Shown here one piece after another: positions 8,965 through 18,617 of a stretch of DNA of 64,000 nt (its first letter is position 1; each line of letters starts with the position of its first letter). The position numbers and the translations under genes were made by a program. A model generated the notes under the pieces. It ran no database searches. It was not told the DNA's origin and was given only the letters and a program-made list of their open reading frames with translations. The stretch is taken from NCBI RefSeq assembly GCF_002797415.1, contig NZ_KZ454944.1, forward strand, positions 395,745 to 459,744. Direction: 5' to 3'. The DNA comes from Bacillus alkalisoli. GTDB lineage: Bacteria > Bacillota > Bacilli > Bacillales > Bacillaceae_I.

Positions 8965-9137
8965 AGGAAATCTCCTAACGTTGATGGTTTTTTATTACTA
9001 CTATTATGCAAGTCCCATGTAGTATTCATTCGAATAATTCTCTTTTAGTTAAAACAAACATACCTAATGAAAGCGCCAATTGATCTTTCCAAAGCAGTAC
9101 CTATTGTAGGGGTTGCTATAAAATTTGATTTGATTTG

Positions 9138-9785
9138 TTATAGCACGTATAAATAGACACACAAGAAGTGAACAAAGCTGCCTAATAATATATAAACATG
9201 AAATATCTCATGAAACCCCCATTTTTTAAAGGAAAGAAACGAAGGTTTCACTGCATAAATAATTCCCCCAATTGTGTAAAAGAGACCACCTGCTACTAAC
9301 AAGATTATTCCATTTGTCCCGATCGCAGAAGATAGTGGACTTGCTACGGTGATAATAAGCCATCCCATCGCAATATAGATAATGGTAGATAACCATCTAG
9401 GACAATTAAACCAAACTAATTTAAATAAAACTCCACATATAGCTAGGACAACAATGATAGAAAACATAATCCATCCAGATGTACCGTTTAAACTGATTAA
9501 ACAAAACGGAGTATATGTTCCAGCTATCAGTACAAAAATCATGGAATGATCGATACGTCTTAAAAAGCCAATGACTTTCTCGTTACTTTGAACGAAATGA
9601 TACGTGGTGGAGGCTGCATATAAAAGAATTAAACTAATTCCAAACATAATAACAGTAAAGAATTGTAACGCTGAACCGTTGTTGCTAGCTACTTTCATGA
9701 CCATTGCCAATAATCCGACAAACGATAAAACAGCACCTGCTAGGTGAGTATACGTATTTATGGGCTCTCGAATGTGTATATTCAA
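9138..9785 (-). CDS. trhA: Hemolysin III / TrhA (PAQR) family membrane protein
   Basis: Seven-transmembrane protein of the HlyIII/PAQR family. Expected motifs are present: PINTYTHLAGA near the N-terminus, YAASTTYHF in the second helix region, RRIDHSMIFVLIAGTYTP, and the terminal HEIFHVYILLGSFVHF carrying the conserved histidines of the metal site. I choose TTG 9785 (215 residues) because AGGAG stands 8 bp upstream; an in-frame ATG at 9812 lacks a ribosome site. Despite the family name most members are membrane-homeostasis proteins rather than toxins (family knowledge). Confidence 0.9.
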   Translation of the reverse strand: MNIHIREPINTYTHLAGAVLSFVGLLAMVMKVASNNGSALQFFTVIMFGISLILLYAASTTYHFVQSNEKVIGFLRRIDHSMIFVLIAGTYTPFCLISLNGTSGWIMFSIIVVLAICGVLFKLVWFNCPRWLSTIIYIAMGWLIITVASPLSSAIGTNGIILLVAGGLFYTIGGIIYAVKPSFLSFKKWGFHEIFHVYILLGSFVHFLCVYLYVL

Positions 9786-9926
9786 ATTTATCACTCCTAT
9801 ATGATGATACATAGTTTTAATAACTACATATAAATATAAACGATACCATGTAATGTCGTCAACTATTTACCTTCTACTTTTTTATGTTAAAATAGGGACA
9901 ATTACTAATTGTAGAGGATAAAACAA

Positions 9927-10475
9927 ATGGAAAATATGAAAACGTTTATTGAAGAGCTAAAGCTCGAAAAGAAAATAAAGTTAGAGGATATCCCCACGAT
10001 TGATCTTTATATGGATCAAGTTATTCAACTGTTTGATCATTCTTTCTCGAATGGAAAGGATAAAACGTTAACAAAAACGATGATTAATAACTACGCAAAG
10101 GCGAAGCTATTTTTTCCAATACAAAATAAAAAATATACAAAAGAACATATTATCTTGATGAGCTTGATTTATCAGTTAAAAGGGACATTATCTATTAATG
10201 ATATTAAGATAACGTTGCAAGGAATGAATGAAAAAATTGTAGAAGAAGCTTTTGACCTTGAACAATTTTATTCCACTTATTTAGGGCTAGTGGATTTAAA
10301 TGTCGAGCGTTTTAAAAATGATGTCAAGGAGCGGGTGAAGGAAGTATCAGAAGTAATAGGAGAAGATACAGGGGAGTCCAAGCTTATCACTAACGCATTA
10401 CTTATCGCCTCCCTATCGCACATGAGCACGTTATATAAAAGTGCTGCGGAAAAACTAGTAAGAGATTTGGAATGA
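9927..10475 (+). CDS. DUF1836 family protein
   Basis: 182-residue soluble protein that fits the DUF1836 family of Firmicutes. It has an N-terminal helical segment, a MerR-like/HTH-type region (LTKTMINNYAKAKLFFPIQNKKYTKEHI, residues 51-78) and a helical C-terminal half. The start TKTMINNY...YT..HI pattern suggests DNA binding, but no target is known. ATG with AGAGGAT upstream. Monocistronic and divergent from trhA; it ends just before a palindromic repeat that can act as terminator. Confidence 0.8.
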   Translation: MENMKTFIEELKLEKKIKLEDIPTIDLYMDQVIQLFDHSFSNGKDKTLTKTMINNYAKAKLFFPIQNKKYTKEHIILMSLIYQLKGTLSINDIKITLQGMNEKIVEEAFDLEQFYSTYLGLVDLNVERFKNDVKERVKEVSEVIGEDTGESKLITNALLIASLSHMSTLYKSAAEKLVRDLE

Positions 10476-10481
10476 AGAAAA

Positions 10482-10520
10482 AGGGACATGACTCAACCCA
10501 CTTGGGCCAAGTCTGTCCCT
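10482..10520. repeat. GGGACA-type palindrome between DUF1836 and comK genes
   Basis: AGGGACATGACTCAACCCA...CTTGGGCCAAGTCTGTCCCT: imperfect palindrome between convergent genes, related to copies at 17869 and 61533. It can serve as a bidirectional terminator. Confidence 0.6.
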
Positions 10521-10548
10521 ATTGTTGCTTAAATTAAATTAAAACTGC

Positions 10549-11067
10549 TCAGCTCTTTGTTGGATTTCTCCTCTTCCTCCCATCCACCATAAAACTATAA
10601 CTAATCTGCTGCTTCGTACAGAACAAAGAATAAATAACCGCAGCCTTCTGCATTTGTTGCTTCATCGTTTGATGGGACGCTTGCACTTCAATTTCCGTAT
10701 AGTTTCGTAGCTTGATGATGCATCTATTCTTATCGGTTGGCACAAGTTGGCGTATTTGGTGATACATAATCCACGCACAATCCATGTGGTCAGGGGAGTG
10801 CGTTGGAATGGAAATGACCTTTTCCTCCTGCAATGTAAGGATCGGCGTTTTTTGCACATAATTCGTCATATAAATAACAGAATCTCTTCTCCCCTCATAC
10901 GAAGCACCATACGTCAAACAACTTCGACGCAATATTTCCTCTGGCCTCTCCTCTGAATAATAGATTCCATCCTCATCGATAATTTTCGTCTGGTACTTCT
11001 CATGAAAATAAGGCAACAATGCATATGTACTGGTATCCATTAAATAATCATTCATTACTTCCATCAT
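10549..11067 (-). CDS. comK: ComK-family competence transcription factor (copy 1)
   Basis: 172-residue ComK homologue. ComK activates DNA-uptake and recombination genes in Bacillus by binding AT-rich ComK boxes. Family core visible: TYALLPYFHEKYQTKIIDEDG (split across residues 14-34), RRSCLTYGASYEGRR near 51-65, KTPILTL near 75, the IPTHSPDHMDCAWIMYHQI block near 88-106 that matches ComK's PTLSS...CGWI, and the helical C-terminus. The ATG at 11067 has AAAGGAGAATATC directly upstream; the frame is open much further 5' but that extension has no family similarity. The C-terminus is shorter than B. subtilis ComK (192 aa). Confidence 0.9.
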   Translation of the reverse strand: MMEVMNDYLMDTSTYALLPYFHEKYQTKIIDEDGIYYSEERPEEILRRSCLTYGASYEGRRDSVIYMTNYVQKTPILTLQEEKVISIPTHSPDHMDCAWIMYHQIRQLVPTDKNRCIIKLRNYTEIEVQASHQTMKQQMQKAAVIYSLFCTKQQISYSFMVDGRKRRNPTKS

Positions 11068-12041
11068 GATATTCTCCTTTTCTATCATCTTTTTGTTTTG
11101 ATTAAAAATGAAAGAAAGATAGAGAGGAGGTGGTTTGTTCCATAGCCATTCCGGTGCGAGATCTTGGAAGGGTGGTTTGGTTCTATTATGGCGTAGTGTG
11201 TTTTGTTTGGGGACAGTTAAGTAATCTTGCCTTTGCTGTGGTTTCTTGAAGTAGAAGGTAGATTTTACAATGTTGGTTAACGAGGATGTTCTATTTATAC
11301 TAACAGTCCCAGGAGAAGGACATACACCGGAAAGTGACGTGTATATCCTATCATTAGTTTGTTGATTCATCACTAATCTTTTTTCTCCTTATCCAAATCC
11401 ATTCCCCTTTTCACCTAATTATGTAAGCAGGGGAAAAGAAGTAACACCGCACACTTGCAGTTTTCTGACAATAAATAGTAGAATTCTACAAAAAAATTTT
11501 GATCCAAGGGGACGGTTCTTATGGCTCATTCTGAGCTGGAGCATGGGGAGCGAGGTTTAACGAATGTATTGTGTTGAAAGATTACTAGAACAAGAAGCTT
11601 ACATGTTGATTCAAGTGAAAAACGACACCGGTGGTGTCGCAATTCACTTGAAACTAGCTGAATAGGAGGTAGAGGTATTTGGTTTGTAAAGGTAGTGGTG
11701 GAGACAAGGCCAGGAACAATCATCTCCAGTTTTAAAAACGCTAAACTAGGCGCAACATTTTTTCCTAATTAAATAAAAAATTTCTACAAATAAGTGATAC
11801 AAAATTCCCTATGTTGCGTTTTCATATTGTAACTTCCAATATTCTTTTTGACGATATGAACCTAGAAATGCATATTCAACAAGAAAATAAAGGTCTCGGT
11901 AATAAACTGTCGAATTAGTGTACTATTAATCTATATATGGTTTAGGCTATACAACAACACAACTCCTTAATGATTAACTTACTTTAGAGAAAAATGATAG
12001 TTGTTTGTCAAAGAGAAATTCAAAAATTCGAGGTGGATATA
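11068..12041. other. Gene-free stretch with a strong hairpin
   Basis: About 970 bp without a supported gene. It carries the upstream region of comK copy 1, a GGGGACGGTTCTTATGG motif near 11508, and a 43-nt hairpin at 11610-11652 with 20-bp arms (TTCAAGTGAAAAACGACACC against its near-perfect complement). Confidence 0.5.
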
Positions 12042-12506
12042 ATGGAACCATTACAAAATTTAAATCCGAAAGAGGAAAAGAAGTTAGATAAAGTGATGAA
12101 GAAAATTGGAGTTAAAAGTCCTACCGAAATAATTAGTGAGGAACAATTAGATAAATTTATTGAAAATTTATCAAAGTTACCAAAAGAGTCGCTTGATACT
12201 ATTGTAGCAAACATCCCAAACTTTAAAGAAATTACTATAAAATACATGGATAACCTTAACTTATCCTTTAACAAGGTAATGGATGATTTAATGGAAGAAA
12301 AGAAAGCCTTATACGCTTTACTAGATAAAGAGAATATAACGAAAGAAGAGAAAGTGTTTATCTTCAAAGAAATAAAAGATATTAGGAGAACAATTTTAGT
12401 AAAGGATACTATGTATAATGTAATGAATAATAAAGCATTTCAATTTAGTATGACTGTTGCAATTACTGTAGTCTCAGCAGTCGCAAGTAGTAAAATTAAA
12501 AAGTAA
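12042..12506 (+). CDS. Hypothetical protein with C-terminal hydrophobic helix
   Basis: 154 residues from ATG 12042, which follows GAGGTGGATATA; an in-frame ATG at 11994 has a poorer site. The body is highly charged and helical (KKLDKVMKKIGVK, LPKESLDTIVANIPNFKEI), suggesting coiled-coil or helical bundle. The end (SMTVAITVVSAVASSKIKK) is one hydrophobic segment followed by lysines, compatible with a tail anchor. I recognise no family. It lies just before a decayed comK copy. Confidence 0.6.
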   Translation: MEPLQNLNPKEEKKLDKVMKKIGVKSPTEIISEEQLDKFIENLSKLPKESLDTIVANIPNFKEITIKYMDNLNLSFNKVMDDLMEEKKALYALLDKENITKEEKVFIFKEIKDIRRTILVKDTMYNVMNNKAFQFSMTVAITVVSAVASSKIKK

Positions 12507-12568
12507 CTGAAAATCCTGGGGCCAGTCCCCTGGTACGTTAATGTGCGATAGTGTTAGAGTGATTATTG

Positions 12569-12610
12569 AGGTCAGCTCTCTTGACTTACAATATGTCTAG
12601 AGGGATGGCC
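12569..12610 (+). terminator. Hairpin terminator beside comK pseudogene
   Basis: Imperfect hairpin from AGGTCAGCTCTC to AGAGGGATGGCC with T5 on the + strand, homologous to the hairpin at 16520-16563. Preceded by GGGGCCAGTCCCC near 12519. Confidence 0.65.
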
Positions 12611-12616
12611 TTTTTA

Positions 12617-12990
12617 TTATTTCCTCTTCACGGGTTTTCTGCCATTCATCATAAAGCTAATTCCAATCTTCTGTTCTGTACAGAAGATAGAGTAGATGAT
12701 GGCTGCTTTTTTGACTTGGGTTGCATGGTTTGGGCTGAGATGTTTAGATTTATGTCGGTGAAGTAGTTGCACATAACTTTGCAAGTCTCTTGGTCTAGTG
12801 AGTTGATGTTTGCTATTTGGTGAAACATAATCCATGTGCAGTCTGGATAATCAGGTGAATGAGATGGTATTGCGACTAATCTTAAAGACTCGGAAATTAG
12901 TAAAGGTGTTTTTTGTTTGTAATTTGTATGATAGACTGCCGCATTTCTTCTCCCCGTGTAATCTGCTCCATTTTTATACAGCTTCTAGCA
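12617..12990 (-). pseudogene. ComK-family gene remnant
   Basis: Decayed copy of the ComK-family gene at 16569-17084. The 3' end encodes the same C-terminus (KAAIIYSIFCTEQK...GRKPVKRK) and the middle encodes GADYTGRRNAAVYHTNYKQKTPLL, but a frameshift separates them. The 5' part is lost where an ISL3 remnant begins. Downstream sequence, including the GGGGCCAG motif and hairpin, is also shared with the intact copy, so this was a duplicated comK locus. Confidence 0.85.
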
Positions 12991-12992
12991 AT

Positions 12993-13363
12993 CACATCAA
13001 CCATACACTTCCGCCGTTTTCTTGAAGGTTTTTCCCTTGATGCTTCGAATCTTAATTGCTTGGTTTAGTTCTATAGATAAGCGTTGATAGCGCTCTACAA
13101 GAGTATTCTTTTCGACAAATTTCTTTCCTCAAGGGCAACCGTAACGCCTCCTCCTGTAAAAAAGGAGTGTATGTCTTTCAAATATCTTTAAATGTTTTAT
13201 CTTTTGCATACGGTAATCGTGGATTTTTGTGTTCTAGTATTACAAGATGGACATGTGTGTTCTTCTACAGGTAACTCAACATGAATACAAAGGCTATCTC
13301 TACTTTCTCCATCTTCTTAATAATCACATCTTCAAAACCTGGCAAAATTATGTTAGAATTCAT
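12993..13363 (-). pseudogene. ISL3-family transposase remnant
   Basis: N-terminal part of an ISL3 transposase, interrupted by frameshifts. Minus-strand translation gives ILPGFEDVIIKKMEKVE, then the zinc-ribbon HVELPVEEHTCPSC, then VEKNTLVERYQRLSIELN and IKGKTFKKTAEVYG, all characteristic of ISL3. The catalytic domain is absent. The insertion removed the 5' end of the adjacent comK copy. Upstream, 13364-13435 holds an inverted repeat around ATGCACGTA. Confidence 0.8.
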
Positions 13364-13490
13364 TATGCACGTATCTCCAATCTATACTTTTGTCTCGACA
13401 ACTTAAGTATAAAAGATTGGATGATTACGTGCATTTTTTATGTCTTTAATTGTGTAAGAACCCCAACATTTATTATAGAACCTATAATAA

Positions 13491-13533
13491 AAACCCTGAA
13501 AGGGAACTCAGTAATAGAGTTTTCTTTCAGGGT
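13491..13533 (+). terminator. Terminator-like hairpin
   Basis: AAACCCTGAAAGGGAACTC pairs with GAGTTTTCTTTCAGGGTTT. It follows the ISL3 remnant and no intact gene; it may belong to lost sequence. The AT-rich 13535-13940 that follows holds no feature I can support apart from the SIR2 ribosome site. Confidence 0.6.
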
Positions 13534-13940
13534 TTATCTCTTGTGAAAAAGTATTATGTATTTATAAAAAGTTTGAAAAATGTAAAAACAGAAAAGTATA
13601 TAATTGACATTACAGTACCTACATAAAATATGACCTAGCTGAATTAAATATTTAATAAGGATTTATTTAAGAGGAAAAACCCTATTAACATTAAAACTAC
13701 TTAATAGTTCTCTTTGAACATTTTTTGATTTTAACTTTCTTTATATTTGAAAACCCCATATTATCACTCTCCTTAGTAAACTATTCTATATTTAAAATCA
13801 TATTCCCTTCTAAATTTAATTAAAACTAAAAATAATTAATTTCTCCATTTTTATCTATTTAATAAATATCCATGGTAAAATTAAGGTAGATATTACCTGA
13901 AATATACCTAAAAAGATAAATATTATAAGGCGGTAAACAA

Positions 13941-16412
13941 ATGTCTAGAATTGTTAAAATGGATTTTGCAATTAATGAAATAGCAAGAGCAGTAACACCA
14001 GAAGACACCATAAATCCTTTTTATTTTATTGTCGGAGCTGGTATTTCTTCTCCTGTCATTCCAACAGCCACTAAAATTATAAATGAATGCAAAACACTAA
14101 CTAAAGATACTTATGATAATCGAAATGAGTTTATAGGATCAGAAGAATATTCTACATGGTTACAAAGAGCACTACCGCATTCAAAGTCTAGAAGGGAGTA
14201 CTTTCGTAAACTTATAGAAAATAAGCCTATTACTAACGCTAATTTTAAACTTGCTCATCTTTTATCTAAAGGTGGTATTGGGAAAGTTGTAATTACTCCT
14301 AATTTTGATAACTTTCTTTCACGAGCACTAACCCTTTTTAATTCAAATCCAATGATTTGTGATCATCCAGGTACAGCTTTTAAAATTGATGCTGAATTAG
14401 ATGAAATTCAACTAGTACATATTCATGGTAACTATTTATCCTATGATTGCTGCAACTTAACAATTGAAATATCAGACAGAACTGAAGCAACACAAATGTC
14501 ATCTATGTTAGAACGTATAGGTGGCTCCCGGTCGCCTATTATCGTGGGATATAGCGGGTGGGAAGACGATATAATTATGAATTATTTAAAGAGAAGGCTA
14601 AATGAGCCTTCATTGCCATATAACCTTTACTGGTTTTGTTATAAAGAAGAGAGTATAAATTCAATGCCTGAATGGTTAAAGGCACATAATAATGTGGTAT
14701 TTGTTGTTTCAAACGAGAGTTTGAAAAACATAGATGATGAATTAAAACCTCCAATAGAATCAAAGAACTTTCTCCCTGCCGAAGTCGTCTTTGAATCTAT
14801 GATACAAAAATTAGAATTAACTGAACCAGAAATAACAAAGGACCCACTAAACTTTCTAACAAATTTAATTAAAGGAACAGAAGATGCGGAAGAAAATAAT
14901 GATGTTTTCTTCTTAAGCCATGTTGTACATAGGTTGAAAGAGCTGCAGTTACTTGAAGATAGAGTTAACAGTAACAAGGTAGACTATAGCAAAGTTCAAA
15001 CTTTAAGAAGCTTAGTTGTTAGTTCACAATATGAAACATCATTGAAGTTATTAGGCAGCTTACAGATTGATATAAATGAACTTGAAGAGTACCAAAAGGT
15101 AGAGCTTATTGAAGTGCTTGTAGCTTTAATAGTGAAATCAAGGCCCTCTGAAGAAATAATTATTGCTTCAGATTTAAACTACGAAGTGTATGAGTCGCTT
15201 TCAGATGAAAACTTTAAAGAAAAACTATGCTTAAAGGTGGCAACTTGTTTATTAAAGAAAGCATTTACTTTAGAAGAATTAGAACGGTACGAAGAGACTA
15301 TTGATACCTTGAATGGTATCCTTGATAGTCTTAAGCAAAAAGATTCAACAAGTTTTAAGTTGTTATTCTTAGATAGCTTATCTTTAAAAGCTCAGGTGTT
15401 AGCCGAAATAGAACAAACCTATAAGGCTATAGACTGTCTTGAAGAGTCTATCTTAAGATATGAGAATGAGTCTAGTAGTGAATTTCAGAAAAGAATTGCA
15501 TATTTATTAGTACAGAAGGCTAGATTGTTTGAACAAATTAAAGAAATTGATTTAGCTAAAAATGAAATTGATAGATTTCTACTTAAGTTCAATAATAGCC
15601 AGAATGAAGATATTCAAATTGTTACTTTGATTATATTAAATCAATATATATTTATAGGACTTCATAATGAAGAAGATGAGAAGAATATTTTAGTAATTTA
15701 TAATAAGCTTTATGACCTTTACTCCATTTCTAAAAATCCAGTATTTAAAGCATACTTTATTCACTGTTCTTTTTATATCGGTAGAACATATTATTTTAAT
15801 GATGAAGAAATAAAAGCTAAAAAGTACTTAGAGATGGTAATAAATAATGATCTAAAAACTGATTTTATAAATGAAGACATGCAAGGTGATGCTTATGCAA
15901 TGTTAGGCTTGATTCTGTACCAAGAAAACGATATACAAGGATCATATAACATGTTTGAATTAGGCTATAGGAATAATAACTCACATTCAACAGTTAACCT
16001 TGGATATATGATTAGAAGAAAAGATGTCCATAAAGAAAGTCAAGAATATGACCTAGAGTCACTGTTTGATATTGGTATAGAGGATGGTATTGCCATTGCT
16101 TATGTTAATAAAGCCCTCTATCTAGTCAATGATAGCTGGAATTATGATAAATGGGTACAAGCTGATAAGTTAATTGAAAGCTTAAATAAATATCAACCAG
16201 ATGAGCTAGATGGTATTATAAGTTGGTGGCATAAGCTGGCTTTAAATGGCGAAACTGAAGGTGATTTAGTTTTAGGATGGTTAGTTCGCCACAATTTGAT
16301 AACAGATCCTGATGGATTTTCACTTAAAGACCGCTTTGACAATGCTAGTGCAAATGCAAGGTGGTATGTTCAGAACTTTCTATATGAAAAAGTTGCTAAA
16401 GTTAATGCTTAA
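13941..16412 (+). CDS. SIR2-domain protein with TPR-like repeats (candidate NADase defence protein)
   Basis: 823 residues. The N-terminal ~260 residues are a SIR2-like NAD-binding domain: GAGIS near 33, TPNFDNFLSRAL near 117 (catalytic-core Asn/Asp), HIHGNY near 158 with the active-site His, and VGYSGWEDD near 199. Residues ~320-780 are helical with TPR-like pairs (KAIDCLEESILRYENES, YAMLGLILYQENDIQGSYNMFELGY). SIR2 plus helical repeats resembles stand-alone SIR2 anti-phage effectors that deplete NAD when triggered (family knowledge; function here inferred). Single gene, AT-rich, wedged between a broken and an intact comK copy, start ATG behind AAGGCGG. Confidence 0.85.
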   Translation: MSRIVKMDFAINEIARAVTPEDTINPFYFIVGAGISSPVIPTATKIINECKTLTKDTYDNRNEFIGSEEYSTWLQRALPHSKSRREYFRKLIENKPITNANFKLAHLLSKGGIGKVVITPNFDNFLSRALTLFNSNPMICDHPGTAFKIDAELDEIQLVHIHGNYLSYDCCNLTIEISDRTEATQMSSMLERIGGSRSPIIVGYSGWEDDIIMNYLKRRLNEPSLPYNLYWFCYKEESINSMPEWLKAHNNVVFVVSNESLKNIDDELKPPIESKNFLPAEVVFESMIQKLELTEPEITKDPLNFLTNLIKGTEDAEENNDVFFLSHVVHRLKELQLLEDRVNSNKVDYSKVQTLRSLVVSSQYETSLKLLGSLQIDINELEEYQKVELIEVLVALIVKSRPSEEIIIASDLNYEVYESLSDENFKEKLCLKVATCLLKKAFTLEELERYEETIDTLNGILDSLKQKDSTSFKLLFLDSLSLKAQVLAEIEQTYKAIDCLEESILRYENESSSEFQKRIAYLLVQKARLFEQIKEIDLAKNEIDRFLLKFNNSQNEDIQIVTLIILNQYIFIGLHNEEDEKNILVIYNKLYDLYSISKNPVFKAYFIHCSFYIGRTYYFNDEEIKAKKYLEMVINNDLKTDFINEDMQGDAYAMLGLILYQENDIQGSYNMFELGYRNNNSHSTVNLGYMIRRKDVHKESQEYDLESLFDIGIEDGIAIAYVNKALYLVNDSWNYDKWVQADKLIESLNKYQPDELDGIISWWHKLALNGETEGDLVLGWLVRHNLITDPDGFSLKDRFDNASANARWYVQNFLYEKVAKVNA

Positions 16413-16519
16413 AAGTATTTAGAATTGGAATACTCCCAGCTTAAATTTTACCTCTAAAACATTAAAGTTTGGGGCCAGTCCCGGTACGTTAATGTGTAAA
16501 AATTATTAGTGTGATTATT

Positions 16520-16563
16520 AAGGCCAGCCCTATTGACTTACAATAAGTCTAGGGGGTTGGCCT
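16520..16563 (+). terminator. Terminator between SIR2 gene and comK copy 2
   Basis: Strong hairpin AAGGCCAGCCCTATTGACTTA / TAAGTCTAGGGGGTTGGCC followed by T5 on the + strand; serves the SIR2 gene and possibly the convergent comK. GGGGCCAGTCCCGGTACGTT at 16471 precedes it, as at 12519. Confidence 0.8.
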
Positions 16564-16568
16564 TTTTC

Positions 16569-17084
16569 TTATTTCCTCTTCACCGGTCTTCTACCATTCA
16601 CCATAAAGCTGAAGCCAACCTTCTGGTCTGTGCAGAAGATAGAGTAGATGACGGCTGCTTTTTGAATTTGTGTACGCATCGTTTGAGAAGAGATGTTGAG
16701 TTGTAAGTCAACGAAGTGATTGCACATCACATCGCTCGTATCTTCACCAGTGGATTCTACGCTAGCAATCTGGTGAAACATAATCCACATACAATGCATA
16801 TGTTCTGGTGAATGGGTCGGAATAAGCACTAAACGTTGTGCACCAGATAAGAGTAAAGGTGTTTTTTGCTTGTAGTTTGTATGATAGACTGCCGCATTTC
16901 TTCGCCCGTTGTAATCGGCTCCGTATTTTAAGCAGCTACGCTCGATAATTTGAAGAGGGCGCTCCGTTGTAAAGAACGTTCCTTCTGCATCCAGTATTTT
17001 CGTCTGATACTCATGATGATAATGTGGGAGAATCGCAATAGTAGTCGGGCCTATATAATATTCATTATTGATACTAACTTCCAT
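16569..17084 (-). CDS. comK: ComK-family competence transcription factor (copy 2)
   Basis: 171-residue ComK homologue, intact. Shows TTIAILPHYHHEYQTKILDAEGT (about residues 12-34), IIERSCLKYGADYNGRRNA near 47-65, KQKTPLL, and LIPTHSPEHMHCMWIMFHQI near 87-106. More similar to the decayed copy at 12617 than to copy 1. ATG 17084 is preferred over ATG 17090 because AAGGAG stands 7 bp upstream of it. Several Bacillus species carry a second ComK with altered activity, so this could be a ComK2-type regulator. Confidence 0.9.
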   Translation of the reverse strand: MEVSINNEYYIGPTTIAILPHYHHEYQTKILDAEGTFFTTERPLQIIERSCLKYGADYNGRRNAAVYHTNYKQKTPLLLSGAQRLVLIPTHSPEHMHCMWIMFHQIASVESTGEDTSDVMCNHFVDLQLNISSQTMRTQIQKAAVIYSIFCTDQKVGFSFMVNGRRPVKRK

Positions 17085-17379
17085 ACACATACTCCTTTAT
17101 ATAGATTAATAATAACGCAAATGAAAAATTTTTATAGGGATGGGTTGTTTCGTAGATGAGAACGCTTCGATGAAAGTACTAAGTGAAAGGACTAAAATTA
17201 TGTCACCTCCATTCAGAAATTAATAGGGGAAGAACATAGAAGGAGTGCCAAGGTGAGAATGTGTTGAATGAGAAGATTCAATGTGTAGGTGTTAAGGAAT
17301 AATGTTAGGTATGCTCTTATCGAGAATTCATCTTCAATCGTAACGTTTCCAAAGGTAAGGGGCATTGCATAGACTGCCC
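17085..17379. other. Intergenic region upstream of comK copy 2
   Basis: About 300 bp between two minus-strand genes; AGGAG-like motifs occur but no open frame with support. The XRE gene terminates into it without an obvious hairpin. Confidence 0.4.
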
Positions 17380-17655
17380 CTACTTAAGTTTTTTATTAAG
17401 GTACAATTGATGTATGTGAAAAGTGTCTTTCATTAAAATATCAGGATTATTAATTTTAAGGCCTTGTGCAATTTTCAGTACCATCACATAAGAAGCTTGT
17501 ACTTCTCCACGTTCCACTGATCCTAAGTACTTTTCACTAATATCTGCACCTTCTGCAACCTGATGCATCTTCATTCCTTTTTCTAACCGGATCTTTCGAA
17601 TACGATTACCAAGCGCTACCGTTACATCCTCTTCAAAATCTTCTTCAAAATCCAC
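17380..17655 (-). CDS. XRE-family HTH transcriptional regulator
   Basis: 91 residues with a Cro/C1-type HTH at residues 15-70 (LGNRIRKIRLEKGMKMHQVAEGA... ISEKYLGSVERGEVQASY), a typical XRE recognition helix. The acidic N-terminus (DFEEDFEED) and short C-terminal tail carry no other domain. GTG start behind AAAAGGGGATC. Such short XRE proteins often autoregulate; no partner gene (kinase, toxin) is adjacent. Confidence 0.82.
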   Translation of the reverse strand: MDFEEDFEEDVTVALGNRIRKIRLEKGMKMHQVAEGADISEKYLGSVERGEVQASYVMVLKIAQGLKINNPDILMKDTFHIHQLYLNKKLK

Positions 17656-17868
17656 ATTAAGATCCCCTTTTTCCCCATTATCAAATAGGAAAAAAGAAGC
17701 TAAAACACGCTATAGGTTATATTCTTACAGTATATGTAAAATATCGAAAGTTTTTTTATATTTTTATATACCTATTATCTTAGCCACCAAAAAACAAGGC
17801 GACGGCACATGTGAGGTGTTGGAAAGAAAAATGTAACTTTTTGTAGGATTTTTTGTTTTTGAGCTTTT

Positions 17869-17905
17869 AGGGACAGGCACTTTGAGTCATGTCCCGAGGG
17901 GACAT
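17869..17905. repeat. GGGACA-type palindrome
   Basis: AGGGACAGGCACTTTGAGTC followed by ATGTCCC and GGGGACAT; same loose family as 10482-10520 and 47446-47491. Confidence 0.55.
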
Positions 17906-17970
17906 GCTAGCATAAAAAAATAGGGAAGGTGCTAAGTTTAGTAGGCGTTGGATGCAACATGTTTTGTAGG

Positions 17971-18178
17971 GGATTATGGGGCGGAGGTATTAGTAGCACT
18001 GTATTTAAGTCTGACTATTTACTGAATAAAGTTCCTAGTAAAGGATACGTATCCCTTTTTCCAAAAGGATTATTTTGAGATGTAGGTGAACAAATTTGGT
18101 AGGTTGTAAATAGTGGTTATTAGGTCAAATCAAGTAAATCGTATTGTGCTTCTATAAATGCCATACTAAGTTATGGGC
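17971..18178. repeat. 208-bp direct repeat, copy 1
   Basis: Near-identical to 19658-19866, running from GGATTATGGGGCGGAGGT to AAGTTATGGGC with scattered substitutions. Non-coding on both strands. The region 17941-18000 also shares GGCGTTGGATGC and the GGCGGAGG core with repeats at 27570 and 50336. Confidence 0.85.
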
Positions 18179-18617
18179 AGATTCGTTATAACTAGCTTTT
18201 TTTCTTTCATTTAGAGTCGGTTATGAAAAGAAATATCAGTCTATTAAATGGAGAATATATGAAGTATAAAGGTATGAAAGTGAATGTTCATACTCTGAAA
18301 ATACGAAAACATCTGAAAAGATGTGTCTAAGATAGAAGTTACTTTATATTAAACAAGCGGGTGATGTGCTCCAAAAAAAGTATTGTTAAAGACTAGAAAT
18401 TTATGGATAATAGATTTTGTGGAATTAGGTAAGATCTGAACTGATAACTCATAAAGTATGGAAACAGTGACAGGCTACTTGTCTAAGCATATTTCAGAAT
18501 ATAACAGTCTGGCTGTCATAGTTAAAGTTGCATTTTTAGGTATACAATGCACCTTGATTCTTGCGTTACAAAGTAGTCAATATTATCAACTAAAAAAATA
18601 ATAATGGAGGAATTTGC

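Noticed and set aside
10549-11373. Fusion protein with 100 extra N-terminal residues in front of ComK copy 1
   Set aside because: AAAGGAGAATATC before ATG 11067 and match in length to copy 2 mark the real start; the extension has no family similarity.
18222-18330. 35-codon ORF starting MKRNISLLNG
   Set aside because: Too short, no homologue recognised and no good ribosome site.
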